Assembly (NCBI GenBank): GCA_026399025.1
Contig: JAPLRU010000049.1
Location: 1-64,000, forward strand
Length of the DNA: 64,000 bases
Direction: 5' to 3'
Source of the DNA: Methylobacter sp.
GTDB taxonomy: Bacteria > Pseudomonadota > Gammaproteobacteria > Methylococcales > Methylomonadaceae
Shown: positions 45,500-55,709 of the stretch, in pieces
Layout of the letters: every line of letters starts with the position of its first letter
Position numbering within the stretch: position 1 is the stretch's first letter
Program-made: the position numbers and the translations under genes
Notes under the pieces: model-generated
What the model was told of the DNA's origin: nothing
The model's database searches: none
The model's input: the letters and a program-made list of their open reading frames with translations, nothing else

Positions 45500-48397
45500 T
45501 CATGTCGATTCCATTTCTTGTTGCAAGATTGTTACAGCATCGTAGTAAGCCTGTTCCAGTTCGCTAACAGCGACTGCGTCAGTTACAGCCAAGCCATCCC
45601 GAGCCGCGTGTTCCATGGCGCGGGCGAGTTCGGAAAAGCGTATCGCTCCAACATTGGCGGCGCCGGACTTGAGGCTGTGAGCGGCGTGACGCATGGCCTC
45701 TAAATCGCCGGTCCGCATCGCGGCTTTTATTTGTTCGAGCTGTAGCGGCGCATTTACGAAAAACAGCTGTAATATTTTCTTCACCAGGGTGGCGCCTCCC
45801 ATACTGCGCAACATCGTTAAAGGCTCTTTATTAATGCAATCGATATCGACTTTAAGCGGCAACTTCGAAGACAAAGACGGCGACTGACTCATAGTCGATG
45901 TTTCGGCAAAGCGTTTGAGCACGGCTTGCAGATCCTCTATTCTGAACGGTTTGGCCAGATAGTCATTCATGCCCGTAGCCAAACACCGCTCTCGATCCCC
46001 ATCAAGCGCATTAGCGGTCAAAGCGATGATCGGCGTGGGCTTTCGGTTCAATCGTTGCTCTTCCTCACGGATACGTCCGGCGCTCTCGTAACCGTCCATA
46101 TTCGGCATCATGCAGTCCATCAAAATCAGGTCTATGCCGCCTTCCCGCCAAAGTTCCAAGGCTTCCAATCCGTCATTGGCCGCAACCACGGTACAGCCCA
46201 GTCTTTCCAATACGGCCCGCCCGACTTCCTGATTCACCGGGTTATCTTCAGCCATCAGAATATGCAGATCCAGTAATGTCCTTTCCGAGGTAGTGCGGGA
46301 CGGCACTGCAAACAGGTTCAGTAAGGCATCGTGCAGCACCCTTTTGCGCAGAGGCTTAGACAAATACAAATCGCAACCGCTGTCGCGCATAATGGCCTGT
46401 TCGCCTTCAAAGGCGCGGGACGTCAAAATAATCACCCGCATCCCATCAAAACGCGAATCCGAACGGATAATAGCCGTCAATTCGGCGCCGGACATGCCGA
46501 ACATTTTCATATCGACCAGCGCCAATTCGAATAATTGGCCTTGTTGCAGGCTCTGCTCCAAAATCTCCAAGGCACGGGCACCATTGTCAGCCACGCTCGG
46601 TATCATGCCGAATTCGAGTGAATGTCCTTTAAGAATATGGGTGTTGGTCGGGTTGTCATCGACGATCAGCACCCGCTTGCCGCGCAGATCGGAATGCATC
46701 AGAGGAAACGGCACAGCCTTCAACGCCGGTTGTAAACAGATTTTAAGACAAAACTCCGAACCTTCGCCCGGTGTACTGCTGACTTCGATATTGCCTCCCA
46801 TCAATACCGCCAGATCTCTGCTGATAATAAGCCCCAAGCCGGTTCCGCCGTATTTACGCGTGGTCGAGCCATCCGCTTGACTGAACGGTTTAAACAATTG
46901 CCGCATGGTCGCCGCCGAGATGCCAATGCCGGTATCGTGTATGCAAAAGCATAAAGCAATGCCCTGTTGACAGGCCTTGCTTTCGGGGTTGAGATGAATC
47001 AAAAGCTGAACGCTGCCTTCATTGGTAAATTTAATCGCATTGGACAGCAGATTGACCAGAATCTGACGCAAGCGATACGGATCGCCCCTTATTTGCAGAG
47101 GAACATCGTTGGCTATTTCGTATTTCAGCGCAATGCCTTTAGCGCGAGTCCGCTCCTGAAATAAGGAGGTAGTTTGCTCGACCAGATTTTCCAGATGGAA
47201 ATCGAGCATTTCCAGTTCCATCTTACCGGCTTCGATTTTGGAAAAATCAAGAATGTCGTTGATGATGGAAAGCAGGGAATCGGCCGAGCGATAGACGATT
47301 TCGGTATATTTTTGCTGCAAAGAGTTGAGTTCCGTTCCCAACAGCAATTCGGTCATGCCCAGCACGCCGTTCATCGGTGTGCGGATTTCATGGCTCATAT
47401 TGGCCAAAAATTGCGATTTGGCTTTATTGGCGGCTTCGGCCTGTTCTTTAGCGTTCAAGGCATCCTGGATGGCGGCTTCAAGTCTGTAGTTTTTCTCCGA
47501 TAATTCCTGAGTGCGCGCAATCACTTGGTGTTCCAGATGCGCCCGATGCTGCTCCAATTGCCGGTCGCGCTGCAAAATCTCGGTCAGCATGGTGTTGTAA
47601 ACCGTCGCCATTTCGCCGAACTCATCATTGCCGATGCGGGTGATCCGGTGCGTAAAGTTTTTCTTATCGGTGACGGTGCGCATGGCTTGCATCAGCTCTA
47701 ACAGTGGAGCCAAAAAAACCTGCTGTAATTTGGTGGAGACAATGAAAATGGAGAAGCCGGTAAAAACCACAATCAGGCTAATAATTAAATAAAACCTGGT
47801 GAGTAAGGCTTGCAACTCGCTTTGGTCGTCGGCTAAATGCAAAATGCCTTCCAACTCGCCATCCAGCAGAATGGGTTTGAATAAATGCAGAACATTATTT
47901 TCATCATAAATAAGCACTTGTTTATACAGTGATAACGGCTCATTTACAGTGTCCGGTTTGAGTAAGCGATGATGCCAAACCTCGCCCAAGGATTGAATCA
48001 GGCTTTGCGGCTGAGTGCTGTTTTTTGAAACGGTGATCAAGGTTTTGACGGTTTCCCCGGTCCAGGGCGATGGCGGCTTCTTGGGCGATTGGTAAGCCGC
48101 AAAAACAGCGCCGGTATTGTCGTGTAAATGAGCGGAAAGCAAACTGGGCTGACTGCTCAAGCCATTCAGCATTTCCCGGCAGGTTTTCTCATCTTTAAAA
48201 GCCAACGCAGCGGAACTGTTCCAGGAAATAATATCGGCGATTAATACCAGCTGTTTTTCGGTGTCGCTCTTTTGGGTGAAGTATTCGTTGATCACTACCG
48301 CAGTGGTCGCCAAAAGCAGGGCCAGCATCGCGGTTAAAGTCATGATCGAGATTAATTTGATCCTTATCGGGGCATTATTAAACCATTTTTTTGTCAT
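45500..48397 (-). CDS. Hybrid sensor histidine kinase with two receivers and Hpt (BarA-like layout)
   Basis: A 965-residue kinase. Membrane segments at about 15-37 and 190-210 enclose a periplasmic sensor; a HAMP domain and coiled coil follow. The kinase core has [18 protein letters not shown] (phospho-His), [19 protein letters not shown] and [10 protein letters not shown]. Two receivers come next, with [18 protein letters not shown] and [18 protein letters not shown], then a C-terminal Hpt with [15 protein letters not shown]. The ATG at 48397 is chosen over a TTG at 48424 because it lies after the yfiR-like stop, though its ribosome site is weak. It is the third gene of the TonB receptor - YfiR - kinase row. 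Confidence 0.92.
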   Translation of the reverse strand: MTKKWFNNAPIRIKLISIMTLTAMLALLLATTAVVINEYFTQKSDTEKQLVLIADIISWNSSAALAFKDEKTCREMLNGLSSQPSLLSAHLHDNTGAVFAAYQSPKKPPSPWTGETVKTLITVSKNSTQPQSLIQSLGEVWHHRLLKPDTVNEPLSLYKQVLIYDENNVLHLFKPILLDGELEGILHLADDQSELQALLTRFYLIISLIVVFTGFSIFIVSTKLQQVFLAPLLELMQAMRTVTDKKNFTHRITRIGNDEFGEMATVYNTMLTEILQRDRQLEQHRAHLEHQVIARTQELSEKNYRLEAAIQDALNAKEQAEAANKAKSQFLANMSHEIRTPMNGVLGMTELLLGTELNSLQQKYTEIVYRSADSLLSIINDILDFSKIEAGKMELEMLDFHLENLVEQTTSLFQERTRAKGIALKYEIANDVPLQIRGDPYRLRQILVNLLSNAIKFTNEGSVQLLIHLNPESKACQQGIALCFCIHDTGIGISAATMRQLFKPFSQADGSTTRKYGGTGLGLIISRDLAVLMGGNIEVSSTPGEGSEFCLKICLQPALKAVPFPLMHSDLRGKRVLIVDDNPTNTHILKGHSLEFGMIPSVADNGARALEILEQSLQQGQLFELALVDMKMFGMSGAELTAIIRSDSRFDGMRVIILTSRAFEGEQAIMRDSGCDLYLSKPLRKRVLHDALLNLFAVPSRTTSERTLLDLHILMAEDNPVNQEVGRAVLERLGCTVVAANDGLEALELWREGGIDLILMDCMMPNMDGYESAGRIREEEQRLNRKPTPIIALTANALDGDRERCLATGMNDYLAKPFRIEDLQAVLKRFAETSTMSQSPSLSSKLPLKVDIDCINKEPLTMLRSMGGATLVKKILQLFFVNAPLQLEQIKAAMRTGDLEAMRHAAHSLKSGAANVGAIRFSELARAMEHAARDGLAVTDAVAVSELEQAYYDAVTILQQEMEST

Positions 48398-48401
48398 ATC
48401 T

Positions 48402-48938
48402 TTAGTTACCGATAATTTTGGCAAGTTTTAATAACCTGGCGCTGATATTCAAATTCGATTCGTGCGCCGCGGTGAGGTTGACATGCAAAGTGATTTTACC
48501 GTCCACATTTTCCAATCCGACCATGCCGCCTTGCGCGGCAAAGTCATAGCTTTCGCCGACAGTCAGTAGCGGACGCTTTTTTATCTCGGCAAAGACTTGC
48601 AGCAAAATATTTTGCTTTAATTCGCTGACGTAAAGCACATGACAGTCCTCAAAATTGCGTAAGCGCGACAGGTTAATAATATGTAAAGTCTTAGTGCCTA
48701 CCGGTTTATGGTCAATGCCGGCAAAAGATTGCTGTATCACGTTATCGCCTATCACACAGAAATCGATGGTATCTTTCATCGGCGCATCGCTCGGCCAAGT
48801 GGTGAAACGGACAATATTCAGCGCCAAGGCCGCCAATACGGTTTGTTCTTCCAGCGACTGGGCCAGGGTGGGCAAGCCGGTATTGAATAATAAGCCCAGA
48901 CCCAACAACGGCAGATATTTTCCGACTCGTTTGCTCAT
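48402..48938 (-). CDS. YfiR family periplasmic protein
   Basis: A 178-residue exported protein with a signal peptide (1-27, [18 protein letters not shown]) and the YfiR/DUF4154 pattern: [35 protein letters not shown] and [19 protein letters not shown]. In Pseudomonas YfiR is a periplasmic inhibitor of the cyclase YfiN. Here no YfiN gene follows; instead a hybrid kinase does, and similar TonB-YfiR-kinase rows exist in many aquatic bacteria. It starts 3 bases after the receptor stop and ends 4 bases before the kinase ATG, so the operon is tight. Confidence 0.9.
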   Translation of the reverse strand: MSKRVGKYLPLLGLGLLFNTGLPTLAQSLEEQTVLAALALNIVRFTTWPSDAPMKDTIDFCVIGDNVIQQSFAGIDHKPVGTKTLHIINLSRLRNFEDCHVLYVSELKQNILLQVFAEIKKRPLLTVGESYDFAAQGGMVGLENVDGKITLHVNLTAAHESNLNISARLLKLAKIIGN

Positions 48939-48941
48939 ACG

Positions 48942-50981
48942 TTAGAAACTCCAACTAATTTTTCCGTACATGCCCCTATCGATAGCAGTGGGTAAAGTTT
49001 GGTTTTCCTGTATGTATTCCAGATGTTTTTGCGCCGCCAGGTTTTGTCCCACCAGTGCTAATTCGATACCTGCGTAAGGCCGCCAAGCTACGCGCAAATC
49101 AAAGGTAACGTAGCCTTTGACAGAGGCATTGCCGAACGTGCCTACGGTAAAATTGGTGTCGACATAACGCAGCCAGAAATCCAAGTCAACATCCCGCCGT
49201 GGCGACAGTGCGCCCCGCAATGAAACCCGCTGCTTGGGACTGACGCCGGTCTGCGGGTTGCCAATGCTGTTATCGAATTGCGTATGCAGCCAACTGTAAT
49301 TGGCATCCCAGCGCCACCAGTCCAGCATTTGCCAAATAGTGGCGATTTCGACGCCATAGGTTTTGCCCTGCAATTGGTTGGTGAAAATTAAGGGCTGTAT
49401 TACCGAGCTACCGTTGAAAGACGGAGCGCCGGGAAGCGGGTAACGCAGATCGCTGTAGTCGTTATAAAACCCGGTCACGTCTAAAGATACCGTTTTGGTA
49501 AGGGTCGTTCTGTACCCCGTTTCATAAGTAATGACTTGTTCAGAGCGATAGTCGGGATTGCCTTGAACCGTTACAGCAACCGGCGGAGTGCCAAAAGGTG
49601 GAGAAGACAGGGCTTGCGGCGGGGTAACAAAGCTCAGCAAATTAAAATCCTGTTCTACCCGAGACGGCGTCCGCACCGCTCTGGAAATGCCGGCCCACAG
49701 CCGGTGTTGATTGTGCGGCGCCCACATGACTCTGGCCGAAGGCTGCCCTTCGAAGCCGCTGTAATCGTTATGCTCGAATTTGGAGCCGAGCGTCAGCCAG
49801 AGCTTGTTGTCTATCAGCGTCAACTCATCCTGAATAAAACCGCCATAGAGTTGGTCATTCACGCTGACCGGGTTGATCGTGAAGATCGATGAACCGTTTG
49901 GAAACACGTTACCGACAATCTGATCATGACCAAAACGGTAACCGAGTCCCCATATTATTTCGTGCCTATCCAGTAACGCAAAGCGGTGCTGAAAATCCAG
50001 GTCCAGGGTGTCGCGACTGTCATGGTACGGGCCTTCATCACGGCTATAAGTATCGTAATAAAATTGCAGTGAATAATCCGAAGTCGGCGAAAAAGTGTGT
50101 TGTAAGCGACTGAGCACATTGCCGCCGGAAGCGCTATTGGTATCTTTTCCGGTGAACTGAAAAGGCGGCGTAAGTTGCGGGTAATAAGAAGATTGATTGA
50201 CATGGGTCTGATAAATATCGCCCTGCGTTGTCAGCGCATCCCGAGCACTGATTTGCGCATCCATGCGAAAACCGCCCTGCACCTTATCCCAGTCATCGCC
50301 CGCTTTATCGCCGCTCAAGTGGGTGTTATCGCTGCGGTTAAAGCCTTTGACATAAGCTCTTGCCGTAGTGTTTTCGCTTAGTTTGGCGCCGTAGCGGAAT
50401 GAGCCGAAGTCCTGCTCTTTAGTACCGCCGCCGACATTTAATGACCCGCCCTGAGTCTCGGCCGAATGTTTGGTGATAATGTTGATAACGCCATTAACGG
50501 CGTTAGCGCCCCATAACGCAGCCCCTGGGCCACGGATGACTTCAATGCGGTCGATATCCTCCATCATCACATCCTGATTTTCCCAATACACGCCGGAAAA
50601 AGACCGGGTATAAGCGTTACGTCCGTCGATTAAAACCAATAACTTATTGGCAAAACGGCCGTTAAAACCGCGGGAACTGACCGCCCATTTATTAGAGTCT
50701 ATTTTAGCGACATCCAGACCGGGCGCCAGACGCAAGGCATCGGGAATGCTGGTCGCGCCGGAGCGTTTGATGTCTTCATTACTGATCACAAACGCCGCTG
50801 CCGGCGCATCGTTCAGGGATTGCGCCTTTTTGGCGACGGAGGTGACTTCGACATTGAGCAGGTCTTCCACGCTCAGATTAAGCGCTTCGTTTTGTTCTTC
50901 GCAACTGACCCAAGGACTGAACAACAAAATAACGACGAATAGATAACAGCTAATGGCTGTCTTTTTATTATTATTTTTCAT
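48942..50981 (-). CDS. TonB-dependent outer-membrane receptor
   Basis: A 679-residue receptor. Signal peptide at about 10-27, then a short region LSVEDLLNVEVTSVAKKAQS like a TonB box/secretin-like leader found in receptors of YfiR operons, a plug domain (IDRIEVIRGPGAALWGANAV) and a 22-strand barrel ending in KISWSF with C-terminal Phe. No secretin-type signalling extension is present. The ligand is not evident: no cobalamin box or siderophore genes are nearby. As first gene of the row it may report ligand passage to YfiR and the kinase. Confidence 0.92.
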   Translation of the reverse strand: MKNNNKKTAISCYLFVVILLFSPWVSCEEQNEALNLSVEDLLNVEVTSVAKKAQSLNDAPAAAFVISNEDIKRSGATSIPDALRLAPGLDVAKIDSNKWAVSSRGFNGRFANKLLVLIDGRNAYTRSFSGVYWENQDVMMEDIDRIEVIRGPGAALWGANAVNGVINIITKHSAETQGGSLNVGGGTKEQDFGSFRYGAKLSENTTARAYVKGFNRSDNTHLSGDKAGDDWDKVQGGFRMDAQISARDALTTQGDIYQTHVNQSSYYPQLTPPFQFTGKDTNSASGGNVLSRLQHTFSPTSDYSLQFYYDTYSRDEGPYHDSRDTLDLDFQHRFALLDRHEIIWGLGYRFGHDQIVGNVFPNGSSIFTINPVSVNDQLYGGFIQDELTLIDNKLWLTLGSKFEHNDYSGFEGQPSARVMWAPHNQHRLWAGISRAVRTPSRVEQDFNLLSFVTPPQALSSPPFGTPPVAVTVQGNPDYRSEQVITYETGYRTTLTKTVSLDVTGFYNDYSDLRYPLPGAPSFNGSSVIQPLIFTNQLQGKTYGVEIATIWQMLDWWRWDANYSWLHTQFDNSIGNPQTGVSPKQRVSLRGALSPRRDVDLDFWLRYVDTNFTVGTFGNASVKGYVTFDLRVAWRPYAGIELALVGQNLAAQKHLEYIQENQTLPTAIDRGMYGKISWSF

Positions 50982-51841
50982 ATGAACTACGCTGTGCCGA
51001 CTTGATGAGACTTTAAATTGTGCGCGTTATGCTCGAAAAACGGTAGAAAAATTTATTAACGCTACGGCACTGAATTTTGGCAACAGGACACAGCCGAAAA
51101 TCCACAAAAAAGAGGACTCTTTAGCGGAATACTTGCTGCAAATGTGAAGATATTGGAGGTTAGAATAGACTTAAATGCACGCTGAAATTGTCGATACCGG
51201 CAATCTCGATCGGTAAGGATTTTACGATTTAATGTTCTTAGCAAGGCTTGGCCTTCCATTAGCTACAGGTAGTTTAATTTTATCGAAGTATGGGTAATAG
51301 AGTTAAACCTGCAATGCATAGCCCCCTCACCTTTAATAGAAACATAATGTCTTAGGATAAGGCATCTGTAGGATAAAGAGTACAAGTAATTCAATCAATA
51401 CGTACAATTACGTATCGAATACCGGAAATCAGTCGCGTGAGCGGTGGTTTTTACAGTAGCGAGGGTTCAACGCAGGGATTTATCGCCACTTTATAGAGTC
51501 CGGAGTGAACAAAGCGACATCGTTCCTCTCCAGACTTTGTGTCGCTCTATTAATTCCGGGCTCTATATGCCGATTCCCGTTTGCGACGTTGCACCTCTCA
51601 ACGAAATGCCGAAGACTGGAAAATGACTGAATTTCCACAGCAATGCATTTTTTATACACGTTCGGACTAAGCCACGCTCGCCAAGCGTCCGCTAATTGCA
51701 CGCGGCTCAAGTAGCCTATTGTATAAACACACTTTATAATAGGCGGCTGGCAGCATTGGGCAGCGGATATTTTTTATCCGCAAGCGCAATGGCTTTCGGT
51801 TTAATCGCCCTCAACGTAACATATTGAAACAGGAACTCTTC
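50982..51841. other. 860-base divergent intergenic region
   Basis: Lies between the TonB receptor operon (minus) and the aldolase gene (plus). It contains a TATAGAG-family repeat (51492-51567). An imperfect palindrome CCTATTG...AATAGG with a TATAAT hexamer at 51735-51740 could be part of the aldolase promoter. The rest shows no coding potential that I trust. Confidence 0.4.
51492..51567. repeat. TATAGAG-family repeat, short copy
   Basis: A 76-bp element with imperfect inverted ends TATAGAGTCCGGAGT and the inverse of TATAGAGCCCGGAAT, enclosing GCGACA blocks. Its relative at 55332-55560 has the same ends and an extra middle. No reading frame. Confidence 0.6.
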
Positions 51842-52921
51842 ATGTCACAGAAAATTCTAGATGTAGTAAAACCCGGCGTTGTAACGGGTGATGATGTACA
51901 AAAAATCTTTGCGATCTGCAAAGAAAACAGCTTCGCCTTGCCGGCGGTGAATGTCATTAACACCGATTCAATCAATGCAGCGTTAGAAGCGGCCGCAAAA
52001 GTAAAATCGGCTATCGTTATCCAATTCTCTAACGGCGGCGCGGCATTCGTTGCCGGTAAAGGTCTTAAAGCGGAAGGCCAAACGCCGGCTATTTTAGGCG
52101 CTATCTCCGGCGCTCAGCATGTACATGCAATGGCTGAAGCTTACGGCGTACCGGTTATTTTGCATACCGACCACGCGGCTAAAAAATTACTGCCTTGGAT
52201 CGACGGTTTGTTAGATGCAGGTGAAAAACATTTTGCGGCAACCGGCAAGCCTTTATTCAGCTCGCACATGCTGGATTTATCCGAAGAAAGTTTGAAAGAA
52301 AATATTGAAATCTGCGGTCAATATTTGGCGCGCATGTCCAAAATGGGCATGACCCTGGAAATCGAATTAGGTTGCACCGGCGGTGAAGAAGACGGCGTCG
52401 ACAACAGCGATATGGACCATTCCATGCTGTACACCCAACCTGAAGATGTGGCTTATGCTTATGAAGAATTAAGCAAAATCAGCCCGCGCTTTACCATTGC
52501 CGCTTCATTCGGCAACGTTCACGGCGTTTATAAACCGGGCAACGTTAAATTAACGCCAAGCATTTTGGCTAACTCGCAAAAACACGTTTCCGAAAAATTC
52601 GGCGTTCCAACCAACACGCTGAATTTTGTGTTCCACGGCGGCTCGGGTTCCAGCGCCGAAGAAATCAAAGAATCGATCAGCTACGGCGTGATCAAAATGA
52701 ACATCGATACCGACACCCAATGGGCAACCTGGGAAGGCATCATGAACTACTACAAGAAAAACGAAGGTTATTTGCAAGGCCAAATCGGCAACCCTGAAGG
52801 CGACGACAAGCCCAACAAAAAATACTACGATCCACGCGTTTGGCAACGTGCCGGTGAAGTCGGCATGGTGACTCGTTTGGAGCAAGCTTTCGAAGAACTG
52901 AATGCGGTTAACAGCTTGTAA
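51842..52921 (+). CDS. fba: Class II fructose-bisphosphate aldolase
   Basis: A 359-residue FbaA-type (class IIA) zinc aldolase. It matches over its full length: QKILDVVKPGVVTGDDVQKI at the start, VILHTDHAAKKLLPWIDG (zinc His and catalytic Asp), LEIELGCTGGEEDGVDN, FGNVHGVYKPGNVKL, NFVFHGGSGSS, and MNIDTDTQWATW. AGGAAC lies 7 bases before the ATG at 51842; a TTG further up is less likely. It cleaves or forms fructose 1,6-bisphosphate in glycolysis/gluconeogenesis or the RuMP pathway. A strong terminator follows at 52936. Codon use is very regular, as expected for a highly expressed gene. Confidence 0.96.
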   Translation: MSQKILDVVKPGVVTGDDVQKIFAICKENSFALPAVNVINTDSINAALEAAAKVKSAIVIQFSNGGAAFVAGKGLKAEGQTPAILGAISGAQHVHAMAEAYGVPVILHTDHAAKKLLPWIDGLLDAGEKHFAATGKPLFSSHMLDLSEESLKENIEICGQYLARMSKMGMTLEIELGCTGGEEDGVDNSDMDHSMLYTQPEDVAYAYEELSKISPRFTIAASFGNVHGVYKPGNVKLTPSILANSQKHVSEKFGVPTNTLNFVFHGGSGSSAEEIKESISYGVIKMNIDTDTQWATWEGIMNYYKKNEGYLQGQIGNPEGDDKPNKKYYDPRVWQRAGEVGMVTRLEQAFEELNAVNSL

Positions 52922-52935
52922 TCCGATAAGCTGAG

Positions 52936-52969
52936 AAAAGGCCGATGCCTGTGCATCGGCCTTTTTTTT
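52936..52969 (+). terminator. Rho-independent terminator of fba
   Basis: AAAAGGCCGATGC, a CTGT loop, then GCATCGGCC and a run of eight T's. It starts 15 bases after the aldolase stop and lies 13 bases before the end of the convergent GNAT/C39 gene. Confidence 0.92.
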
Positions 52970-52981
52970 GCCTAAAAAAGC

Positions 52982-54088
52982 TCAACTCCCCGGCCAAATA
53001 ATCACCGCGGTTCTAAGCCGGTTCTTGCCGAAACTGGACATCCGGTCGAAATCCTCGCAAGCGATCGGTATAAATTGGCAATCGAGTTCGCTTTGCCGTC
53101 CTTCTTCGGGGTCCGGGTCATGCATGTACAGGCAATCGTCATCGAAGCCGCTCATCACCACCCAGTGCGGGGCTTTTTTTCTATCCATTTGAAAAGTGCT
53201 GATCAGGATCAAGGGTATGGCCCCGGCTTTGAACGCGCTGACCAAATCATTCTGGGTAATATTGGCGTAATGTATGTTGATGCCCTGCTCTTGCGCTTCG
53301 CGCTTAAAGCAGCTATCGACCAATTCCACCACCTGCTTTTTTCCCTCATTGCGCACGCCGTCTATAAACAGCACGCCGGTCTGGTTAACCCAAACTTCAA
53401 CCGTAAACTGCCGCCGCTTTGCCGCCAGCGCCAGACCTACCGGATGACACCCGCCGTGCCCCGAGGTCATAAAGATGGTGGTCGCTTCGCGCCACAGGTT
53501 AATCTCTTCTTCCTTGGAAGGTTGATAAGCCCGGTTTAAGCCATGCATAGCCATCATCAACGATGCCGGGCCGCAGGTAAACGGCGTGTTTTGCCTTAGC
53601 CAATGCACCGAGCGATGTTGCAAACTATCGCTGAGTCGGCGAATACGTTTTTGGTAACGCAAGGCGTCTTTATGGTCTTCGTAATAATCGCGGTATATGC
53701 CGAATTTCTGGTAGCCCAGCGCTTCGTAAAGTTGAATCGCCGCAGTGTTGTCGACGCTGACTTCAAGGCGCAAATGCAACCTGCCCGCATCGCTGGCCGC
53801 CTGCTCACCCGCCGCCATCAGTAATTTGGCGATGCCCATGCCCCGGTGCCCGGCCGCAACGGCCAGTGAATAAACGCGGGCCAGACGCGTGCCGGGATGA
53901 TAAATAATCAGCACATAGCCGACAATCGCTTGTTCCAGTTCGGCAACCAACAACGCGCGATGTTCCGTGCTGATCCAATGTTTTAAACTGCGCCGACTTA
54001 ATTGGTCGGTATCGAAACTGGCTTTTTCAAGCAACACCAATTGATCGAGATCGGTTGCCAGCGCCGGGCGAATAATAACGGTCAACAC
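52982..54088 (-). CDS. GNAT acetyltransferase fused to a C39-like peptidase domain
   Basis: A 368-residue two-domain protein. Residues 1 to about 150 are a RimI-type GNAT domain (IRPALATDLDQLVLLEKASF; acetyl-CoA loop AAGHRGMGIAKLL). Residues about 170-360 are papain-like C39 type: WLRQNTPFTCGPASLMMAMH (catalytic Cys), later HWVVMSGFDDDCLYMHDPDP (His and Asp). The GTG at 54088 is taken as start: GGGGAGGG precedes it, it overlaps the stop of the DUF2817 gene, and the GNAT domain begins there; the longer frame to 54151 lies within that gene. This fusion is known in databases next to RimK-type ligases. It probably modifies or processes a peptide whose ligase is the RimK homologue nearby. Confidence 0.88.
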   Translation of the reverse strand: MLTVIIRPALATDLDQLVLLEKASFDTDQLSRRSLKHWISTEHRALLVAELEQAIVGYVLIIYHPGTRLARVYSLAVAAGHRGMGIAKLLMAAGEQAASDAGRLHLRLEVSVDNTAAIQLYEALGYQKFGIYRDYYEDHKDALRYQKRIRRLSDSLQHRSVHWLRQNTPFTCGPASLMMAMHGLNRAYQPSKEEEINLWREATTIFMTSGHGGCHPVGLALAAKRRQFTVEVWVNQTGVLFIDGVRNEGKKQVVELVDSCFKREAQEQGINIHYANITQNDLVSAFKAGAIPLILISTFQMDRKKAPHWVVMSGFDDDCLYMHDPDPEEGRQSELDCQFIPIACEDFDRMSSFGKNRLRTAVIIWPGS

Positions 54089-55179
54089 GCCCTCCCCTGC
54101 AAGCCTTGCGCAATCACTTGTCTGGCGCGAAACAACAGCATTTCCCGCCATGCCCGGTCATCGGGGTAAAAATGATGACGCATTACTTGGCGGTGCTCCA
54201 AACGCGCTTGCTCGTTGTCGGATTGCGCCCACAGCTGATGGTCGCGTAGCAGTATTTCGAACAGTTGATCGGTGCTGAACGTGCCGAATTCCAGAGTAAT
54301 GTAACAACTGCGTTGGTTCATAATCGCATGCCAAGCGTAATCCAGCAGCCCGGTTTTCGGCACCGAACTGGACGTCCCCAGCAACGGTAAGGCCACCGAA
54401 TCGCCGTACCACTGCTTGGCGATGCGCGCTCCCTTGCTGTCGGGCCGATGATCGCAAATGATTTCGCCATAACCGTAAGAACCCAGTCCGGTGTGCAGGT
54501 CGATGACGGCCAAATCCCGCTCTTGCAAAGTATATTGGCGCATCAAATCTTCGCTAACCAGCCAGCCGTGCGCGGGCGCTGTGCCGCCGTAAAACGGCCC
54601 GGTCGGATCGTGGTATTGCCCAGCGCTGACCGCTTTTTCCAGCGCTACGCGGCCATGCTGTTGTTCGAACTCGGCGAGAACCCTTTTCCGCTTTGCGGCA
54701 TCTTCCAGATAAAACACATTTTTGAGCCGATCGTAATCTTTGTTTTCAGGCAAAGACCGGGAAAAATCGATCGCATTACGGTTAAGATCGACGCCGTCGG
54801 CATCGCAACGCCGTTGCCAGGTATAACCCCACGGCGTCAAGGCATGAATCATCAGCATCGCGGTATTATCCGGAATAAGCACATGACCTTCGCTAATCAA
54901 ACCCAACTGATCGATTTGCACCGCGCTACCGGCGAAGCCTTCAATACCGTGGGTGCCGCCGATTAAAACCAGTACTCTTGAAGCGTCTTCCGGGCCGATC
55001 CAAAACGCGTCGGTAAACAGTTCTTCACCGTCAGGCCCGGCGCCGGCGCATCGATAACAGCGGTGTTGCGTATAAGCGGGTAGTTTTGTTGCATAGTCCA
55101 GCCAGCGTTGCCGGGCGACGGCATAATGGTCGGGAAAAACGGAAGTATCGAAAGCGGCAAGAGGAAGGCAATAAGACAT
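54082..55179 (-). CDS. DUF2817 / M14-like zinc carboxypeptidase
   Basis: A 365-residue protein. It has the M14-type order of zinc and substrate residues: GGTHGIEGFAG (His-x-x-Glu), DADGVDLNRNAIDF (Asn-Arg), VIDLHTGLG (third zinc His) and YITLEFGTF (catalytic Glu). No signal peptide. DUF2817 proteins belong to the succinylglutamate desuccinylase/carboxypeptidase clan, which removes amino acids or acyl groups from C-terminal or side-chain amides. It overlaps the GNAT/C39 gene by 7 bases (GTGTTGA), so the two are coupled. A divergent RimK-type ligase lies upstream, which suggests synthesis and trimming of a glutamyl peptide or tag. Confidence 0.85.
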   Translation of the reverse strand: MSYCLPLAAFDTSVFPDHYAVARQRWLDYATKLPAYTQHRCYRCAGAGPDGEELFTDAFWIGPEDASRVLVLIGGTHGIEGFAGSAVQIDQLGLISEGHVLIPDNTAMLMIHALTPWGYTWQRRCDADGVDLNRNAIDFSRSLPENKDYDRLKNVFYLEDAAKRKRVLAEFEQQHGRVALEKAVSAGQYHDPTGPFYGGTAPAHGWLVSEDLMRQYTLQERDLAVIDLHTGLGSYGYGEIICDHRPDSKGARIAKQWYGDSVALPLLGTSSSVPKTGLLDYAWHAIMNQRSCYITLEFGTFSTDQLFEILLRDHQLWAQSDNEQARLEHRQVMRHHFYPDDRAWREMLLFRARQVIAQGLQGRAC

Positions 55180-55709
55180 AACGGTAACCTACAAGTTTGT
55201 TTTAGTGTAATGACTCGGTAGCTAAAACAAGGGAACACGGATCAGCTTAAAAACCGCGATAAACAAATTTATTCAGGATCATCCCAAAAAATCTTATTCA
55301 ATCACAATCATCAGCGCCGTCCGCGTTCCCTTATAGAGTCCGCAGCTAATAAAGTGACATTTACTCCTTCTCCCTCAGGGACAAATCCGCCGGGAGCGGA
55401 TTTGCACTCGCCCGTAGGGTGCCGGACAGGATAGTCCGGCATGATTAGGTTGGGATGAGGGGATATAAATAAGCATTTTTTCCTTATTTTAAATCCCCCT
55501 CACCCAACCCTCTCCCTCTGGAGAGGGCTTTGCGTCGCTTTATCAACTAAGGTATCTATATCGTTGATAGCGGAGTCGTTACGATTGATTAGCATAGTCC
55601 CAGTTAAGCCAATCAGTAAATATTTTTCAATCCTTAGAGAAAGTCCTTGTGCAATCAACGGGCCGGTTACAGAATTAAGCCTTACCTAACTTTACAGGAG
55701 TTTTTTGTT
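55180..55709. other. Divergent intergenic region with repeat
   Basis: Between the DUF2817 gene (minus) and the RimK-type gene (plus). Around 55226-55320 are inverted GGGAACACGGA and TCCGCGTTCCC arms. The larger part is a TATAGAG-family element. Promoters for both genes should lie in the first and last 80 bases. Confidence 0.45.
55332..55560. mobile_element. TATAGAG-family MITE-like element, long copy
   Basis: A 229-bp element with ends TATAGAGTCCGCAGCTAATA and the inverse of TATAGATACCTTAGTTGATA, and inner GTGACA/GCGACG blocks. The middle holds nested hairpins: AAATCCGC/GCGGATTT, TGCCGGAC/GTCCGGCA, and a CCCTCTCC/GGAGAGGG pair. It is related to 51492-51567. Confidence 0.55.
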
